Shown in pieces: positions 12,101-19,194 of a stretch of 64,000 nt of DNA. The stretch's first letter is position 1. Each line of letters starts with the position of its first letter. The DNA comes from G965220205 sp965220205 (GTDB lineage: Bacteria; Chloroflexota; Dehalococcoidia; Lucifugimonadales; Australimonadaceae). The notes under the pieces were generated by a model that was not told where the DNA came from, searched no databases, and saw nothing but the letters and a program-made list of their open reading frames with translations. The stretch covers positions 1 through 64,000 of the forward strand of contig OZ244812.1 in the NCBI GenBank assembly GCA_965220205.1, written 5' to 3'. Position numbers and translations under genes: made by a program.

Positions 12101-12484
12101 TTCAGCGACGGCAGCGAGGTGGCGTCCTACGCCTTCCCGGCCACCATGGACCGGGGCATCGTCAGGGCCAGGGTGACTCACGAGGGCGGCGACAACAGGT
12201 ACGACGTCAGCTGGACTGACGCCGCCTACCCTCTCGGCGATGGCAGCCTCCACTACGGCGTGTGCCCCGGAGGTTACAAGGTCTATGTGCAAGTAAGTAT
12301 TGGCGGCACTACCAGCTGGCATGATGTATCCGCAAATGATACTGATCCTGCTGAGAGAACATACGTAGCCACTGGCATCACCGCGCTAGTGAAGGGGGCT
12401 GAATTACCATTTATGGTCAGGTGCGGGGGCGATAGCGCAACCACCGGCCTGCTCATCGGGGAGGACACCGCGACCGTCCAGTAA
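3116..12484 (+). CDS. Giant secreted multidomain beta-sandwich / beta-propeller protein
   Basis: A 3,122-residue protein with a signal peptide (hydrophobic LAALGAFALVLLSGV, then AHAQA near residue 33). Domains in order: two copies of an acidic module ending in GDYT(V/L)xASISS (33-265); propeller-like repeats WSDGTTIWVAD..KLYAY (280-512 and 830-1260; unit about 48 residues); cadherin-like beta-sandwich domains (YTASVA..TTVTAT..TTRTYTVTVTRA) at about 515-715, 1265-1362, 1555-1657, 1900-2000, 2115-2217 and three in tandem at 2460-2767; Calx-beta-like segments (VEDDDFP) between them; a unique domain starting VVAVPADWS (1366-1554); and a C-terminal Calx-beta/fibronectin-like region shared with 15524-18475. 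No LPXTG or C-terminal membrane anchor is visible. The GTG start follows GAGG. Probably an extracellular adhesin or matrix protein; the ligand is unknown. Confidence 0.9.
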   Translation: MKRKLSFAVLAALGAFALVLLSGVPLPYPAHAQASPSVAVSLSSASVEEGSAITVTMSFSGLESDSDTATRDYVFRADVMGADECEDRANGYGLGVDRSMWQVDEDPEVRTGSVSADCPAGDYTVRASISSPDSVELASARASFTVTAPTPEQTPLVAIALFPSSSVEQGTAIAVTMGFIGLQSDWDTGTTDYIFRADVVDADACEGDGLGVDRYMYQVDEDPETRTGAISADCPAGDYALEASISSSDGVKLASARASFRVTEPEEGEADPPDSVQQQTAPVDITLDSQNKSPRGVWSDGTTVWVVDNQRHKLYAYTLSSGARDSGKDITLDGANRNPTGAWSDGTTIWVADDSDYKLYAYTLSGGARDSGKEFGLASRSSGGTFAADDNTRPVGVWSNGTTIWVADNTDDKLYAYTLSNGSRDTAKEFSIRQGAETPAGVWADGTTMWVVYQGFNKALAYTISGGSRDAGLDLSLRISSNNWGAWSDGTTMWVGNSGTGTQKLFHHPLPETDATLSDLSVSGFTLSPAFAAHTTHYTASVAHSVASTTVTATTNDAAATVLITPADADASAEGRQVSLNVGSNTITVKVTAKNGTTTRTYTMTVTRATSAASIDASLSTLALSHPTSDAVFALSPSFDAAVTSYMASRVYHEHTKILVTATANHASATVVIARADSGSDEVGAQLPLRPGYNTITVTVTAEDGATTRTYTLEVMRDWEWSQTCPSPLVEEGDSVTVSLRYGPLAGSSVVGTVSALYASDSAQIGTDFIGGPASFSIVGGTTASVTIQTIEDEVAEPLERFSVTMANGVASPSRCWFTIRDDDFDFPTAPPEAEAIWGDGTNLWVSSDYSDHLVSFDSSGQQVDDLDFAVTDTPTGLWGDDVRVYVVNSGEKKVSAFDRSSMVADSSWDIDTLEAAGNDEPKGIAGDGETLWVSDSEDDRLYAYVASGLARGARDPGKDFRLAAENDAPHGLWTDNVIMWVADSTDGKAYAYKMSDRSRDPANDLQFPFTDLHGIWSDGRDMWGVNKAGSAVHKLDMPGPPSSDIDLHSDNGAPYGIWSDGTTIWVGDFSDEKLYAYTLADGTRQAGRDFDLHSGNADSRGVWSDGTTVWVIDREDDKLYAYALADGTRQAGREFDLHSDNSDPRDAWSDGTTIWVIDYVDGKLYAYALAGGTRQPNREFDLHSDNSAPRGAWSDGSTIWVADTFDGKLYAYALVDGTRQPGLDRDLASQNVDVLGVWSNGDIVWVADLTEIKLYAYALPKLPAALTALTVSPGTLTPVFARGTLEYAVPDVPNADSRITVTATPETGATVAFEDGSGNTLSDVDSGTAGDQFDLEVGENTIRVKLTKGDASQTYTLKVTRADPPRDVVAVPADWSLKPSGLGVGDQFRLLIVTSTTRNASSTDISDYDSHVQSAVAAGHAGIQSHSSQFKVLGSTASVAARDHTETTYTSADKGVPIYWLGGAKAADEYEDFYDGSLDSYVFRGQTGHETSPHRVWTGTNNDGTASSNFLGSTSGVGAGAKTSGKHFVNSVLFPGNTHAFYGLSSVFQVAAAVTPPTLSALTVGAGTLTPGFAGGTLAYTVPGVPYGNNRITVTATADADATVAYEDGAGNTLSDVDADTAGDQFDLAVGENTIKVKLTKGSASQTYTLTLTRAAPAVSIGAAAATAGEGDSLTFTVTRTPAAGDALTLTVNVSESGDLVSAASEGAYPVTIAADATEETLVVATETDDTDWEEHSTVSVTASPSTGYTLSAASASTLVEDDDFPAATAALTVSPTTVGEPGTVSVSVTVTTNVDQEPHGPGGTVTATAGGGTATSGSDYDAFSPSYTLNPDGFSVVTVGGSQRWQRVYTGTVAVRDDAATEAAETFNVALTKSGAPKVTLASPSTVAVTIRASDAPVASSDASLSGLALSGVTLDPVFAGATTGYTASVYNSVESTTVTATPNHAAATVVITPVDDADLSAEGYQVSLDVGSNVVSVKVTAEDGTTTRTYTVTVTRAANSATVVVTAPDGATDGTRAFEVTWVDTQDCTDGYKAYLGLVSNGVVVGATEIVDDATGTADVITATYDRLVNVGVVQVWCGERGSGRMVGEVAVPSNAATNNRVIPGRYSSAAGEPPTLSGLTVSAGTLTPTFAGGTLEYAVPGLAYGHNRITVTATADADATVSYEDGAGAALSDVDAATAGDQFDLAVGENTIKVRVTEGGLSQTYTLTLTRTAPAVSIGAAAGTAGEGDALTFTVTRTPAAGDALTLTVNVAESGDLVPAASEGAYPVTIAANATAATMTVATGADDSDWEEHSTVSVTAPSSAGYTLGVATASTLVEDDDFPAATAVLRVTPTTVSEPGAVSVIVTVNTKRDEMPHGPGGTLTVASSDVTASAGNDYDAFSQSYTLDADGFSVVTVGGSQRWWRVYTGTVTVKDDTTQESAETFNVALTKSGAPKVTLASPSTVAVTIRANDAPTASSDASLSALSLSGVTLSPTFAGDTISYTASVANGVTSTTVTATPNHAGAEAVTTPTDADVNTEGHQVNLDVGDNVVSVKVTAEDDTTTRTYTVTVTRADPPASTDASLSTLSLSGVTLSPAFSAAITSYTASVANSVSSTVVTATKNHAAATVLITPTDANTNAEGYQVNLNAGFNTITVKVTAEDGTTIRTYTVKVTRATALVPAVSSDASLSGLSLSGVTLSPTFAGDTISYTASVANGVSSTTVTATKNQAAATVVITPDDADASATGYQVGLNVGSNAITVEVTAADGVTTRTYTVTVARAATGAAPSDITLQAKVLVTETVYEPQGGVIVGVRVRTDSYERPQGSLTLTVQSFSDTAHEGTDYLPFTTTTVTFNPDDFFGYYDSGFFEAIKNVAQFRIVDDNTPEGDEQLLISVSIAASSASIATTQGAIVTIEDGDEPLAPTSLRQPRVTSAIYDADEDAVVLKWAAGSDTQGLTGYRIDRSAPGGATELTHADLRGDDRPAVGAGVSSWNDTTVPASYLVLYRVWAVFSDGSEVASYAFPATMDRGIVRARVTHEGGDNRYDVSWTDAAYPLGDGSLHYGVCPGGYKVYVQVSIGGTTSWHDVSANDTDPAERTYVATGITALVKGAELPFMVRCGGDSATTGLLIGEDTATVQ

Positions 12485-12552
12485 GAGGTCGCGGACTGCC
12501 ATGCCGCTTTCCGGTTGAACATGTAGAGCGTCCCACACAGGAAAGGAAGGAA

Positions 12553-13866
12553 ATGCCGAGGTCCGTCACCAGTCCGGTCGCCGGCGTGATGCTCGCCGTA
12601 CTCTTGGCCGGATGCTCACTCTTCCAGTCTTCCGATGGGCAGCCCTCCGGGGCTGCCGCGCCCACGCGGTCAGCCGGTACCGCTCCGAGTCCCACTTTCA
12701 CCCCGACGCCTGCCGTCGCCCCTGCCCCGGCGGACACGCCAACGGGTGCTCCCGCCGCCACTCCCACGGACACCCCCCCGCCGACACCAACGGGTGCTCC
12801 CGTCGCCACCCCGGCTGACACAGCTTATGAAGGGCTGCTGGGAACCATTCCCGACACGCCCGAACTGCGCCGGGAGGTCTACATCAATGACTACGCTCTG
12901 GTCCGCCAGATGTTCGACATCCCCCTGCCTGGGCCGGGGGACGACGAGGATGCGCTGGCGGCATTCTACGAGCGGCCTCCTCCAACAAGATTCGCGGGGG
13001 AGGCTGACGATCCTCCGGTCAGGGGGTTTGGGGCCGTTTCGTTTTTCGGCCCGTTCAACCGATACAGGAACATTACGGCTGAGAATCTCCGACATCTTGC
13101 CTTCGACGTGCGGAGCATGGACCAGAGCATCGTAGCCTTTGCGCTCCCCGCCACCCTGGATGTAGTCCGGGGCCGCTTCGATCCCCAGGCTACCGGCAAA
13201 GCCCTGGAGTCCTGCTCCGAGTGCGAACCGCACAGCCGGGAGGAGTACGGGGGCGTCTCCTACTATAGCTGGGGCGAGGATTACGCCTTCAATCCGCAAC
13301 TGAGATTCGCGCCCCCGGCCTTCGACGAGATTGGCAGAGGAGGGCGTGTCGCAGTCCTGGACGAGTACGTATTCCGCACCCTTGGTACTTCCGGTATGGA
13401 GGCATTGATAGACGCTGGCCTGAACGAGGGAGCCTCCCTGGCGGATGTGGAGGAGTTCCGGCTTCTGGCAGGCGGGATGTCCCGGCTGGGGGCCTACACC
13501 ATGCTCTTGAGCGATGACGTCGAGGTCTGGGATGCGGATGGCTATGTCGCGGAGGGGGGTCCCTGGCTGCGTCCCTACGAGGCGTTTGCCACCGGCGCAG
13601 GCAAGGATGAGAACGGGCACTATATGGCCCTCGTGCTGGTCCATGCCGACGACGCCTCTGCGGAAGAGAACGTGGGACTGCTGCGCCGGATCATCGAGGA
13701 GGAGGGCTCGATGCTCCACGACATCTCATGGTCAGACTACATCGACGTTGAGAGATCGGAAATCCACGCCGAGGGACGTGTGCTTCTGGCCAAGCTCAGA
13801 GGCGGGTTCGCCAACAATTGGCTTGATTGGGTGAACCAGCGCGACAGTCTCATTTTGTACGAATAG
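12553..13866 (+). CDS. Lipoprotein with Pro/Thr-rich linker, unknown function
   Basis: A 437-residue protein with a type II signal peptide: MPRSVTSPVAGVMLAVLLAGC, lipobox LAGC, so the mature protein is lipid-anchored at a cell membrane. Residues about 30-95 are a low-complexity stalk of Pro, Thr and Ala (repeated TPTGAP). The globular part from about residue 95 is not a family I recognise; it contains a CSECEPH motif. The ATG follows AAAGGAAGGAA. It lies 69 bp after the giant secreted protein on the same strand, so the two may be co-transcribed. Confidence 0.8.
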   Translation: MPRSVTSPVAGVMLAVLLAGCSLFQSSDGQPSGAAAPTRSAGTAPSPTFTPTPAVAPAPADTPTGAPAATPTDTPPPTPTGAPVATPADTAYEGLLGTIPDTPELRREVYINDYALVRQMFDIPLPGPGDDEDALAAFYERPPPTRFAGEADDPPVRGFGAVSFFGPFNRYRNITAENLRHLAFDVRSMDQSIVAFALPATLDVVRGRFDPQATGKALESCSECEPHSREEYGGVSYYSWGEDYAFNPQLRFAPPAFDEIGRGGRVAVLDEYVFRTLGTSGMEALIDAGLNEGASLADVEEFRLLAGGMSRLGAYTMLLSDDVEVWDADGYVAEGGPWLRPYEAFATGAGKDENGHYMALVLVHADDASAEENVGLLRRIIEEEGSMLHDISWSDYIDVERSEIHAEGRVLLAKLRGGFANNWLDWVNQRDSLILYE

Positions 13867-13967
13867 CAACCGGCCTCCCGCCCACGGTACTTCCGGGCAA
13901 CAAAAAGAGCCCGCATACATGGATTCTTCCGCGTAATCCGGCCTCCCCACTAACAAGCTACCGACTG

Positions 13968-14037
13968 ACAGGCTGCGGAAAAACAGTTTCCTTAGGGAAG
14001 ATAGGAAGACGACCATAGAACAAGGTGGGTGATCGCC
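13968..14037 (+). repeat. 70-bp dispersed direct repeat, copy 1
   Basis: Begins ACAGGCTGCGGAAAAACAG and continues GGGAAGATAGGAAGACGACC. A similar copy is at 14612-14683 in the same orientation, so the pair brackets the small lipoprotein gene. The ACAGGCTGCGG start resembles the ends of some insertion sequences, but no transposase is present. Confidence 0.75.
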
Positions 14038-14104
14038 TTATGAGAGATAGGAAAGACCCGCATGGTGAACGAAGACGACGACACGGACGCAATCGTGATG
14101 GTGG

Positions 14105-14566
14105 GTGAGACCTGGCGATGAAGCGGCTGCTGGGTTGATTCGGACCGTCCTGCTCATCGCGGTCGCGTCTCTCGCCGTACTGGCCCTGACTGGGTGCGAG
14201 CGTTTGTTTCCCGGCGTCGAGGACTGGATCACCGACTCCGAGACGCTCGCACGAAGCTTCGACGGGCGCCTGGGCGACCTGAAGGAGTGCGTCGAGGAGG
14301 ACAACTGCGACGAGGCGGTTGATACGGAGAGAGGCGCCTTCGCCATGTGCTCGTGGGTCACGTCGGGCGGGGAGCTTGCTCCGGAGGGATTCGAGGCGGC
14401 GGAGTGGCAGCGGTTCGACGCCCTCTGTGAGGGTCTGGATGGGCTGCTGGAGCTGCCGAAGGCGGACGCGCTCCGGCGCATCGAGGACCTCCAGGCTGAG
14501 ACGGACCGCATAAGTGAGGGAATCCGCGCCGACATCGAACCCCGACAGCGGGGAGAGGTGGAATGA
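14105..14566 (+). CDS. Small lipoprotein, unknown function
   Basis: Up to 153 residues. It has a type II signal peptide: IRTVLLIAVASLAVLALTGC, lipobox LTGC. The mature part is acidic, with two Cys residues (ECVEEDNC) and a third in AMCSW, and is predicted mostly helical. No family is recognised. The start is uncertain: the GTG used here gives an acidic N-terminus before the signal peptide, whereas the TTG at 14135 would give a standard short signal peptide beginning IRTVLL. The gene lies between two copies of a 70-bp repeat. Confidence 0.6.
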   Translation: MRPGDEAAAGLIRTVLLIAVASLAVLALTGCERLFPGVEDWITDSETLARSFDGRLGDLKECVEEDNCDEAVDTERGAFAMCSWVTSGGELAPEGFEAAEWQRFDALCEGLDGLLELPKADALRRIEDLQAETDRISEGIRADIEPRQRGEVE

Positions 14567-14611
14567 AACGAACGATAGCGCCAATGGTGCGGTTCTGACC
14601 GAGAGAATTTT

Positions 14612-14683
14612 ACAGGCTGCGGGGAAACAATTCTTTTTGGGAAGATAAGAAGTCGAGCATAGAACAGTAGAGGGGTGAACACC
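14612..14683 (+). repeat. 70-bp dispersed direct repeat, copy 2
   Basis: Begins ACAGGCTGCGGGGAAACAA and continues GGGAAGATAAGAAGTCGAGC; imperfect copy of 13968-14037. Confidence 0.75.
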
Positions 14684-14999
14684 TGATGAGACCCAAAATG
14701 ACCGGCGGGGCCTGCCAAACCCCGGCAATCCTCCTCTGAAACGTCCCTAGCCGCCGCCGATTCAACCTCCTGACCGACCACTCCGCCGCAATCACACGCT
14801 CGACCGACTACGCGTGACCGACAATATCCCCTCTCCCGCAGCCTGCTAACTCTCGCGGCGCACCCACGTCAGTTAGTCCCCTATGCACAGCCCGGACACG
14901 GGCATAACCTTGCTGAAACGCAAAAGCCCGCATGCTTCCTTCATCTTCCCTCCCTGACCCGGACTGCGGACGCCACCCGGCTCCGCGTCGCCACGCGCC
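14684..14999. other. Intergenic stretch without recognised gene
   Basis: About 320 bp between the second 70-bp repeat and the duplicated leader. I see no convincing coding frame, RNA or hairpin here. Confidence 0.5.
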
Positions 15000-15523
15000 A
15001 GGCCGGATGCGGAGACCGACTTCGAGACGCCCTCGGCCAGCCGGTGCCAATGTTACAGCCGGGCGAAATACTCACAATAACGTCACGGAAAAGGGGGTTG
15101 ATAATCACGCTAAACTCACATGGGTAGTCTACAATATCCACTGGGCTCGAGCGCCGCCCGATGCTGCTTGCCCGGAGCGCTTGGCCTATGTCTGCCCGTT
15201 AGAGGGGTTCTATTGTCTTGGCTTCCGCGTAGGATACAAGTTGCAGTAGCGTCAGAGAGCGCACCGGCGGTATCCGCCGTCGTGAGCGCGCGCCTCTGCG
15301 AACGCAATCCTTCTACCCCCCCCCCACGAATATCGTCACCGGATAGCCCTACACCCCCGTCCAGCTCCTTCCTTCGGACCGCCCTTCTCCCCCTTATCGC
15401 CGCTTGCCCTGAGCGTCTGCCCCTGCACGCGCACGGGCAGGCCCGAACGTCTCTCCCTGCCTTCCGGGCAACGTCCCTGCCCGCCATCCAGACTTTTCAG
15501 CTGCCGAAAGTGAGGTCATTGTC
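15000..15523 (+). repeat. Duplicated upstream/leader region, copy 2
   Basis: Counterpart of 2607-3115, starting at CCGGATGCGGAGACCG. The same blocks occur in the same order, including the TACAAT box and the terminal GTGAGGTCATTGTCGTG. Differences include about 30 bp extra near 15145-15180 and a C10 rather than C12 tract. Confidence 0.85.
15316..15325 (+). repeat. Poly-C tract (C10) upstream of second secreted protein
   Basis: Ten consecutive C residues 198 bp before the GTG start of the paralogue, at the position equivalent to the C12 tract at 2905-2916. The next G present in copy 1 is absent, so the net difference between copies is three bases. Confidence 0.9.
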
Positions 15524-18475
15524 GTGAACCGCAAACTGTCCTTCGCCGTCCTTGCCGCCCTGGGAGCCTTCGCGCTCGTCCTTCTCTCCGGCGTCCCGTT
15601 GCCCTATCCGGCCCACGCCCAGGCGTCGCCGTCGGTGGCGGTCAGCCTCTCCTCCGCCTCCGTGGAAGAGGGATCGGCCATCGCCGTCACCATGTCCTTC
15701 AGCGGCCTGGAGTCCGACGCCGACACCGCAACCAGGGATTACGTCTTCCGGGCCGACGTGGTGGGGGCAGACGAATGCGAGGACCAGGCGGGGGGCTACG
15801 GCCTGGGCGCGGACCGCTACATGTACCAGGTGGACGAGGACCCGGAAACCCGCACCGGGACCATCTCCGCCGACTGCCCGGCCGGGGACTACACCGTCCA
15901 GGCCAGCATCTCCTCACCCGACGATGTAGAGCTGGCCTCGGCGAGGGCGAGCTTTACCGTGACTGCGCCGGCCCCGGAACCTACGCCCGAGCCCACGCCG
16001 GACCAGGAAGGCCCCGACCCGTCGGTGGCCCTGGCCCTCTCCCCGGTCGGCTTCGCGCCGTGGAACACCGAAATCAGCGTCACCATGCTCTTCGGCGGTC
16101 TGAAGGCCGACTCGGACCGGGACACCACCGACTACATCTTCCGCGCCGACGTGGTGGACGCCGACGCCTGCGAGGGCGACGGCCTGGGCATCGACCGCTA
16201 CATGTACCAGGTGGACGAGGACCCGGAGACCCGCAGCGGGACCATCGCCGCCGGCTGCCCCATCGGCGGCTACACCATCGAGGCCAGCATCGCCACCGAG
16301 GTCGATGGCGTGGTGGCCTCGACCAGCGCCGAGTTCTCGATAATCGGGCCCAGCATCGGCCTGGCCATTCCTGTCACCGAGCAGGGCGCCGGGGGTGTCC
16401 TGACCCTGATCTTCGGGTCTCTGGCCCCGGACGCCGACGCCGACACCACCGACTACATCTTCCGGGCCGACGTGGTGGACGCCGACGCCTGCGAGGGCGA
16501 CGGCCTGGGCGTAGACCGCTACATCCACCAGGTGGACGAGGACCCGGAGACCCACACCGGGACCATCTCCGCCGGCTGTCCGGCGGGCGACTACACCCTC
16601 GAAGCGAGCATCTCCTCTTCAGACGGCGTGGAGCTGGCCTCGGCGAGGGCGAGCTTCAGCGTGGCGGAGCCGGAAGAAGAGGAAGACGACCCGCCGGATT
16701 CGGCGCAGCAGCAGGCCACGCCCGTCGACATCACCCTCGACTCCCAGAACGCGAATCCCCGGGGCGTGTGGTCCAACGGCACGACGGTCTGGGTGGTGGA
16801 TAGCCAACGTCACAAGCTCTACGCCTACACGCTGTCCAGCGGCGCCCGCGACTCGGGCAAGGACATCACGCTGGACGGCGCCAACCGCAATGCTACCGGC
16901 GTCTGGTCGGACGGCACGACCATCTGGGTGGCGGACGATAGCGACGACAAGCTCTACGCCTACGCCTTGTCCGGCGGCGCCCGCGACTCGGGCAAGGAGT
17001 TCGGCCTGGCGAGCAAGCCCTCGGACGGAACATTCGCGGCGGACGACAATGGCAATCCCGCAGGCGTCTGGTCGGACGGCACGACGATCTGGGTGGCGGA
17101 CGCGACCGACGATAAGCTCTACGCCTACACGCTGTCCAACGGTACCCGCGACAACGCTAAGGAGTTCAGCGCGAGGCCCGGCAGCCAGCCCCTCGGTGGA
17201 ATCTGGTCGGACGGAACGGCCATGTGGGTGGTATATCCGGCACTCGGCCAAGCCATCGCCTATACGATCAGCGGCGGGAGCCGCAACGTCGACCTGGACT
17301 TGAGCCTGCGCATTTCCAGTAACAATTGGGGCGCATGGTCCGATGGAACGACCATGTGGGTGGGGAACACCGGCATCGGCAACCGGAAGCTCTTTCATCA
17401 TCCGCTGCCGGGGACTTCGACCGACGCGGCGTTACAGGCCAAAGTGTTAGTCACCGGGACGGTCTACGAGCCTCAGGGAGGGGTCATCGTAGCCGTCAGG
17501 GTGAGGACGGACTCCTACGAAAAACCGCAAGGGTCTTTAACCTTGACTGTGCAATCCCTCTCGGACTCGGCGAAACCCGGGACCGACTACCTTCCGTTTA
17601 CCGGAACGGTAACGTTCGGTCCTGACGATTTCTTTGGTTACTATGACAGCGGGTTCTTCGAGGCTATCAAGTACGTAGCGCGATTCACGATCGTGGACGA
17701 CAATACGCCCGAAGGTGACGAACAACTCATCATATCCGTGTCGATGGCGGCATCCTCCGCGTCGACGGCGACCACGCAGGGGGCGATAGTCACCATCGAG
17801 GACGGTGACGAGCTGCGTCCCCCCACCGGCAACCGCCAACCCAGCGTTACGTACGCAATCTATGACGCCGCCGACGACGCGGTGGTGCTGAAATGGGCCG
17901 CCGGCAGCGACACGGACGGCCTGACCGGCTACAAGATAGATCGCTCCGCGCCAGGCGGCGCGACCGAGCTTACCCACGCCGACCTGAGAGGCGACGACCG
18001 GCCAGCGGTTGGGTCCGACGTGTCATCCTGGAAAGACACGACCGTGCCGGCCTCCTCTTTGGTGTTGTACCGGGTCTGGGCGGTGTTCAGCGACGGCAGC
18101 GAGGTGGCGTCCTACGCCTTCCCGGCCACCATGGACCGGGGCATCGTCAGGGCCAGGGCGACTCTTGGGGAGAATAACGAACTCACGTATCGCGTCAGTT
18201 GGACTGACGCCGCCTACCCTCTCGGCGATGGCAGCCTCCACTACGGCGTATGCCCCGAAGGTTACAAGGTCTACCGAGATATAAGGTTAGGCGAGGGATT
18301 TCTTTGGGAAGGCATCACCCATATTGATACGGACCCGGCTGAAAGGACCTTCGTCGTCATTTCAACCGCGCATACCTATGCAGTAGGAAATGAAATACCC
18401 GTCCGTATCAGGTGCGGGGGAACCAGCGCAACCACCGGCCTGCTCATCGGGGAGGACACCGCAACGATCCAGTAA
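15524..18475 (+). CDS. Secreted multidomain protein, short paralogue of 3116-12484
   Basis: A 983-residue secreted protein. The signal peptide is nearly identical to that of the giant paralogue (ends AHAQA). It has three copies of the acidic module with YxFRADVVDADACEGDGLG and GDYT motifs, then one set of WSDGTTIWVAD-type propeller repeats (about residues 400-625), then the same C-terminal region as the giant protein (Calx-beta-like VYEPQGGVIV to LLIGEDTAT). It is essentially the giant protein without its central cadherin-like and second propeller blocks, plus one extra N-terminal module. DNA similarity continues about 35 bp past both stop codons. The GTG start follows GAGG. Confidence 0.9.
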   Translation: MNRKLSFAVLAALGAFALVLLSGVPLPYPAHAQASPSVAVSLSSASVEEGSAIAVTMSFSGLESDADTATRDYVFRADVVGADECEDQAGGYGLGADRYMYQVDEDPETRTGTISADCPAGDYTVQASISSPDDVELASARASFTVTAPAPEPTPEPTPDQEGPDPSVALALSPVGFAPWNTEISVTMLFGGLKADSDRDTTDYIFRADVVDADACEGDGLGIDRYMYQVDEDPETRSGTIAAGCPIGGYTIEASIATEVDGVVASTSAEFSIIGPSIGLAIPVTEQGAGGVLTLIFGSLAPDADADTTDYIFRADVVDADACEGDGLGVDRYIHQVDEDPETHTGTISAGCPAGDYTLEASISSSDGVELASARASFSVAEPEEEEDDPPDSAQQQATPVDITLDSQNANPRGVWSNGTTVWVVDSQRHKLYAYTLSSGARDSGKDITLDGANRNATGVWSDGTTIWVADDSDDKLYAYALSGGARDSGKEFGLASKPSDGTFAADDNGNPAGVWSDGTTIWVADATDDKLYAYTLSNGTRDNAKEFSARPGSQPLGGIWSDGTAMWVVYPALGQAIAYTISGGSRNVDLDLSLRISSNNWGAWSDGTTMWVGNTGIGNRKLFHHPLPGTSTDAALQAKVLVTGTVYEPQGGVIVAVRVRTDSYEKPQGSLTLTVQSLSDSAKPGTDYLPFTGTVTFGPDDFFGYYDSGFFEAIKYVARFTIVDDNTPEGDEQLIISVSMAASSASTATTQGAIVTIEDGDELRPPTGNRQPSVTYAIYDAADDAVVLKWAAGSDTDGLTGYKIDRSAPGGATELTHADLRGDDRPAVGSDVSSWKDTTVPASSLVLYRVWAVFSDGSEVASYAFPATMDRGIVRARATLGENNELTYRVSWTDAAYPLGDGSLHYGVCPEGYKVYRDIRLGEGFLWEGITHIDTDPAERTFVVISTAHTYAVGNEIPVRIRCGGTSATTGLLIGEDTATIQ

Positions 18476-18843
18476 GAGGTCGCGGACTGCCATGCCGCTT
18501 TCCGGCTGACCGCGCCAAGCTCCCGGCGTCGCAACGGCGTCGGGGAGGGCGAGCCTACGGTGCTGTCGCGCCGCCGGTGGAGGAGTCCGGGCTGCTCCGG
18601 CGCCCGTATCGGGCAGCCCACGCCCTTCGATCCCGGAAACCGGAGACACCGCCGATTTCCGGGCAACAAGAAAGGCCGCACACATGAACCGGCAGGCGAG
18701 GGCTGCGGCCTCGCCCGGGGAGGATTGGCCCACCCCCCTGGAGGTGGGCGGAGAGCAGGCGCTCGCGCACCGCGCACTGGACGGCCTGGCCGTTCCCATC
18801 GGGGAGAGGGCTCTGCGAATCGTCCTCTGGAAGGACCGGCTCG
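18476..18843. other. Intergenic stretch before HTH gene
   Basis: The first 35 bp repeat the sequence after the giant gene stop (12485-12520). The rest has no supported gene. An ATG at 18684 opens a long frame, but most of it overlaps the better HTH gene at 18844 in another frame. Confidence 0.5.
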
Positions 18844-19089
18844 ATGCCGAGACAGCGCATACACCACAGCAGAGAGACCTACGGCTTCCCCGCCGACTTC
18901 CCGGAGCGCCTGAAGCGGTTCCAGGCGGAGTCGGGGCTGTCGTGGGCGGAGATCGCCCGTCGACTCGGCATCCATCCCTACACCATGAGGCGCTGGGTCC
19001 TGGGCCGGGCGCGCCCCAGCATGCGTCACATGATGGCCCTGCTTGAGCTGGCCGAGGAGTTGGGCCTCGCCCACCTGTTCACCGACTGA
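18844..19089 (+). CDS. Small HTH (XRE/Cro-like) regulator
   Basis: An 81-residue DNA-binding protein. The core RLKRFQAESGLSWAEIARRL, then GIHPYTMRRWVLG, is a helix-turn-helix of the lambda-repressor type. The tail GLAHLFTD is a conserved hydrophobic end. It is a paralogue of the protein at 33609-33938 (RLVRLKEASGLSWRGMARAL) and of the frame at 1-140. It faces the four-HTH gene across a shared terminator. It probably acts as a regulator of the mobile element; the target is unknown. Confidence 0.7.
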   Translation: MPRQRIHHSRETYGFPADFPERLKRFQAESGLSWAEIARRLGIHPYTMRRWVLGRARPSMRHMMALLELAEELGLAHLFTD

Positions 19090-19153
19090 GCCGGTGCAAC
19101 AGCCCGCGACGGCGGGGCCTGAAACGCAAAGAAGGCGACACACATGACCGCAA

Positions 19154-19186
19154 GGGGTAGCACACCGAATCGTGGTGTGCTACCCC
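19154..19186. terminator. Bidirectional hairpin between convergent HTH genes
   Basis: A perfect 13-bp inverted repeat, GGGGTAGCACACC and GGTGTGCTACCCC, with a 7-base loop. It lies between the 3' ends of two convergent genes (18844 and 19195), the position expected of a shared terminator. There is no strong T tract on either side. Confidence 0.65.
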
Positions 19187-19194
19187 CGGACTCT

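Noticed and set aside
18684..19046. 120-codon forward frame
   Set aside because: Two thirds of it overlap the convincing HTH gene at 18844-19089 in another frame; only the first 50 codons are independent and match nothing.
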